Assembly: GCF_004357995.1 (NCBI RefSeq)
Contig: NZ_SMTK01000004.1
Span: 372,001-436,000 of the forward strand
DNA from: Arthrobacter crusticola
GTDB lineage: Bacteria; Actinomycetota; Actinomycetes; Actinomycetales; Micrococcaceae
Length of the DNA: 64,000 bases
Direction: 5' to 3'
Within the stretch, counting starts at the first letter, position 1; each line of letters starts with the position of its first letter. The translations under genes and the position numbers were made by a program. Of the stretch, positions 61,946 to 64,000 are shown one piece after another. The notes beneath the pieces are model-generated. The model saw nothing but the letters and a program-made list of their open reading frames with translations. It was not told where the DNA came from and did not search any database.

Positions 61946-63352
61946 TCAGCGGCGGACCAGGGCCAGGACCCGGTCGGCGAGATCGTGGAGCGTTTGGGGA
62001 TCCACGGCTTCGGCATTGAGCCGAAGATAGGGCTCGGTGTTCGAGGGGCGCAGGTTGAACCACCAGTTCCCGTGGGAGGCGGTGAAGGTGACGCCGTCGA
62101 GGGTGTCGACGGTGACGCCGTCGTTCTCGAATTCGGCGCGGACGCGGGCGATGGCCGCGGGGACGTCGGCGACCTTCGAGTTGACCTCGCCCGTGGAGAA
62201 ATACGGTTCGTATTCGCGGCCCAGCTCGGACAGCGGGCCGTCCTGCTCGCCCAGGGCCGCCAGCACGTGCATTGCGGCAAGCATCCCGGTGTCGGCGAAC
62301 CAGAAGTCGCGGAAGTAGTAGTGGGCCGAATGTTCCCCGCCGAACACCGCGCCCTCCTGGGCCATGAGCGCCTTAATGAAGGAGTGGCCCACCCGGGTGC
62401 GGACGGGGCGGCCGCCTTCCCGGAGGACAAGTTCCGGGACGGCGCGCGAGGTGATCAGGTTGTGGATGATGACGGGAGTTTCCTCGCCGTTGGCCCGGGC
62501 ACGGGCGATCTCGCGCCGGGCGATCATCGCGGTGATGGCGCTGGGTGAGACCGGCTCGCCCTTCTCGTCGATGACGAAGCAGCGGTCGGCGTCGCCGTCG
62601 AACGCGAGACCGATGTCGGCGCCGTGCGCGACGACGGCGGCCTGCAGGTCCCTCAGGTTTTCCGGTTCCAGCGGGTTCGCGGGGTGGTTCGGGAAGGTTC
62701 CGTCGAGCTGGAAGTAGAGCGGGACGATCTCCAGCGGCAGGGCCGGCAGCAGCTTGTCTCCGAGCACGGCGGGGGTGGTCAGCCCGGCCATCCCGTTGCC
62801 GGCGTCGACCACCACCTTGAGCGGACGCGAGGCGGAGAGGTCCACCTGCGCGCGCAGGAACCGTGAGTACTCCTCAAGGACGTCGCGGACCCCGATCTGT
62901 CCCGGCTTGTCGACGGGCGGGATGAAGCCGCGGTCGAGGTACTGCTCGGCGAGGGCCTGCACGTCGTACAGGCCGGTCTCCGAGGAGACGGGGACGGCGC
63001 CCGGCCGGGTCATCTTCATGCCGTTGTACTGGGCGGGGTTGTGGCTTGCGGTGAAGGTCACCCCGGCGGCGTTGAGCAACCCGCTGGCGAAGTACAGCTC
63101 GTCCGTGGAGATCAGGTCAAGCAGCAGCACGTCGGCCCCGCGCCGGGTGGCGCCCTTGGCGAAGGCGCTGCAGAACTCGGGGGAGGAGGGCCGCATGTCG
63201 CCGCCGACGAGGATCGACTGTCCGGCGAGACCGAGGGAATCCACGAAGGCCGCACCGACCGCCGTGACCGTCTCGACGGTGATCGTCTCCCCGACGATGC
63301 CGCGCACGTCGTAGGCCTTGAAGGACGCTGAGAGATCCGAGGAAGTGTTCAC
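61946..63352 (-). CDS. Phosphomannomutase/phosphoglucomutase
   Basis: The 468-residue alpha-D-phosphohexomutase has phosphoserine loop FTASHNPAQYNGMKM, metal loop FDGDADRCFVID, sugar-binding GEHSAHYYFRDF and phosphate-binding LRPSNTEPYLRL. All four domains are present. In actinobacteria it supplies mannose 1-phosphate (GDP-mannose for phosphatidylinositol mannosides) and possibly glucose 1-phosphate. GTG at 63352 is the start. Confidence 0.94.
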   Translation of the reverse strand: MNTSSDLSASFKAYDVRGIVGETITVETVTAVGAAFVDSLGLAGQSILVGGDMRPSSPEFCSAFAKGATRRGADVLLLDLISTDELYFASGLLNAAGVTFTASHNPAQYNGMKMTRPGAVPVSSETGLYDVQALAEQYLDRGFIPPVDKPGQIGVRDVLEEYSRFLRAQVDLSASRPLKVVVDAGNGMAGLTTPAVLGDKLLPALPLEIVPLYFQLDGTFPNHPANPLEPENLRDLQAAVVAHGADIGLAFDGDADRCFVIDEKGEPVSPSAITAMIARREIARARANGEETPVIIHNLITSRAVPELVLREGGRPVRTRVGHSFIKALMAQEGAVFGGEHSAHYYFRDFWFADTGMLAAMHVLAALGEQDGPLSELGREYEPYFSTGEVNSKVADVPAAIARVRAEFENDGVTVDTLDGVTFTASHGNWWFNLRPSNTEPYLRLNAEAVDPQTLHDLADRVLALVRR

Positions 63353-63450
63353 GCCCGAAGTCTATCGGCTGGCCCGCCGCCCGCTATCAGGGTTGTGCAG
63401 ATACCCGCCGCCGGTCCTTTTCCGGGGGTGGCGGCTGGAATACTTGGCCC

Positions 63451-64000
63451 ATGGCCGACACGATCACCCTGTATGACCAGGCGACAGCAATCCTCCGCAC
63501 CCTCGTGGGCCGTGAGGACGCCCGCTTCCACGACGGGCAGTTCGAGGCGATCCAGGCGCTGGTCGAGGGCGGCCGTCGCGCCCTCGTGGTCCAGCGCACC
63601 GGCTGGGGCAAGTCCGCCGTTTACTTCGTCGCGAGCCTGCTGCTGCGCTCGCGCGGCGCCGGGCCCACACTCATCGTGTCCCCGCTGCTCGCCCTGATGC
63701 GCGACCAGGTGGCCGCCGCAGCCCGGGCCGGCGTCCGTGCCGAGGCGATCAACTCGGCCAACCAGACGGAGTGGCAGGAGGTGACGGCCCGCCTCGAGGC
63801 GAACCAGGTCGACGTCCTGCTCGTCTCACCCGAGCGGCTGAACAACCCCGCCTTCCGGGAACGGCAGCTTCCCGAACTGATCCGGCGAACCGGGCTCCTG
63901 GTGATCGACGAGGCCCACTGCATCTCGGACTGGGGCCACGACTTCCGGCCCGACTACCGCCGCCTGCGCGATCTCATCGGAACCCTCCCGCAGGGAGTGC
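63451..64000 (+). CDS. recQ: RecQ-family ATP-dependent DNA helicase, N-terminal part
   Basis: The 183 codons present contain RFHDGQFEAIQALVEGGRRA (motif 0), VVQRTGWGKSAVYFVAS (Walker A, with Trp at the place of Ser/Gly), SPLLALMRDQVAAA, VLLVSPERLNN and LLVIDEAHCISDWGHDFRPD (DEAH plus aromatic loop). These fit a RecQ-family 3'-5' helicase. The gene runs off the window. It is divergent from the phosphomannomutase. Confidence 0.9.
   Translation, partial: MADTITLYDQATAILRTLVGREDARFHDGQFEAIQALVEGGRRALVVQRTGWGKSAVYFVASLLLRSRGAGPTLIVSPLLALMRDQVAAAARAGVRAEAINSANQTEWQEVTARLEANQVDVLLVSPERLNNPAFRERQLPELIRRTGLLVIDEAHCISDWGHDFRPDYRRLRDLIGTLPQGV

Overview
This is a high-GC actinobacterial chromosome segment, most like the Micrococcaceae (Arthrobacter and relatives). 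The reasons are a GTP-type PEP carboxykinase preceded by a CRP/GlxR-type site, an iron transporter preceded by a DtxR/IdeR-like box, an lhr-nei pair as in Mycobacterium, a LytR C-terminal-domain protein, and many GTG or TTG starts. Assignments rest on motif reading by eye; no database search was run.

Layout. 1-3.6 kb: LytR_C envelope protein, tgt, a hypothetical and a Nudix-like protein. 3.8-9.6 kb: an MFS exporter, a YdeI-like protein and a three-gene Fe3+ ABC importer. 9.6-17.3 kb: a GH76 hydrolase, an SDR/acyl-CoA dehydrogenase pair, VOC and GNAT proteins, a GT39 membrane glycosyltransferase and a methyltransferase/STAS-like pair. 17.3-26.7 kb: membrane proteins and a repair/RNA-modification run (lhr, nei2, RluA-type synthase) with coupled starts, then a DUF4232 lipoprotein. 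26.8-34.2 kb: rlmH, then a surface-polymer cluster: a fused IspD-like cytidylyltransferase/SDR (CDP-ribitol type), an overlapping LicD-like/methyltransferase fusion, a coiled-coil protein, a glycoside hydrolase, a GT4 glycosyltransferase and a metallophosphoesterase. 34.2-38.9 kb: small membrane or lipoproteins, an operon of a (GGAD)20 repeat protein with a JmjC/cupin oxygenase and a sucrase/ferredoxin-like protein, and a DJ-1/PfpI protein.

38.9-52.7 kb is accessory and visibly decayed. It holds a frameshifted secreted-protein pseudogene, a 5' fragment of tRNA-Thr(GGT), headless coding fragments, a LuxR regulator facing an RTX-repeat protein, two alcohol dehydrogenases beside an AraC remnant, a TetR/MFS pair with three operator-like boxes, an alpha/beta hydrolase with Asp at the nucleophile position, a truncated membrane gene and several small membrane proteins, one of which has a broken copy 10 kb away. 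It ends at tRNA-Ser(CGA). I found no integrase or transposase.

52.7-64 kb is core again: tRNA-Ser, a PNPOx-fold protein, tadA facing upp, a winged-helix regulator, a SixA-like phosphatase, a flavin disulfide reductase, tRNA-Arg(ACG) (the TadA substrate), pckG, thioredoxin, pirin, phosphomannomutase and the start of recQ. The most interesting region is 27.4-30.7 kb: CDP-ribitol synthesis is translationally coupled to a LicD/FKRP-like transferase fused to a methyltransferase, which suggests a methylated or capped ribitol-phosphate surface polymer.
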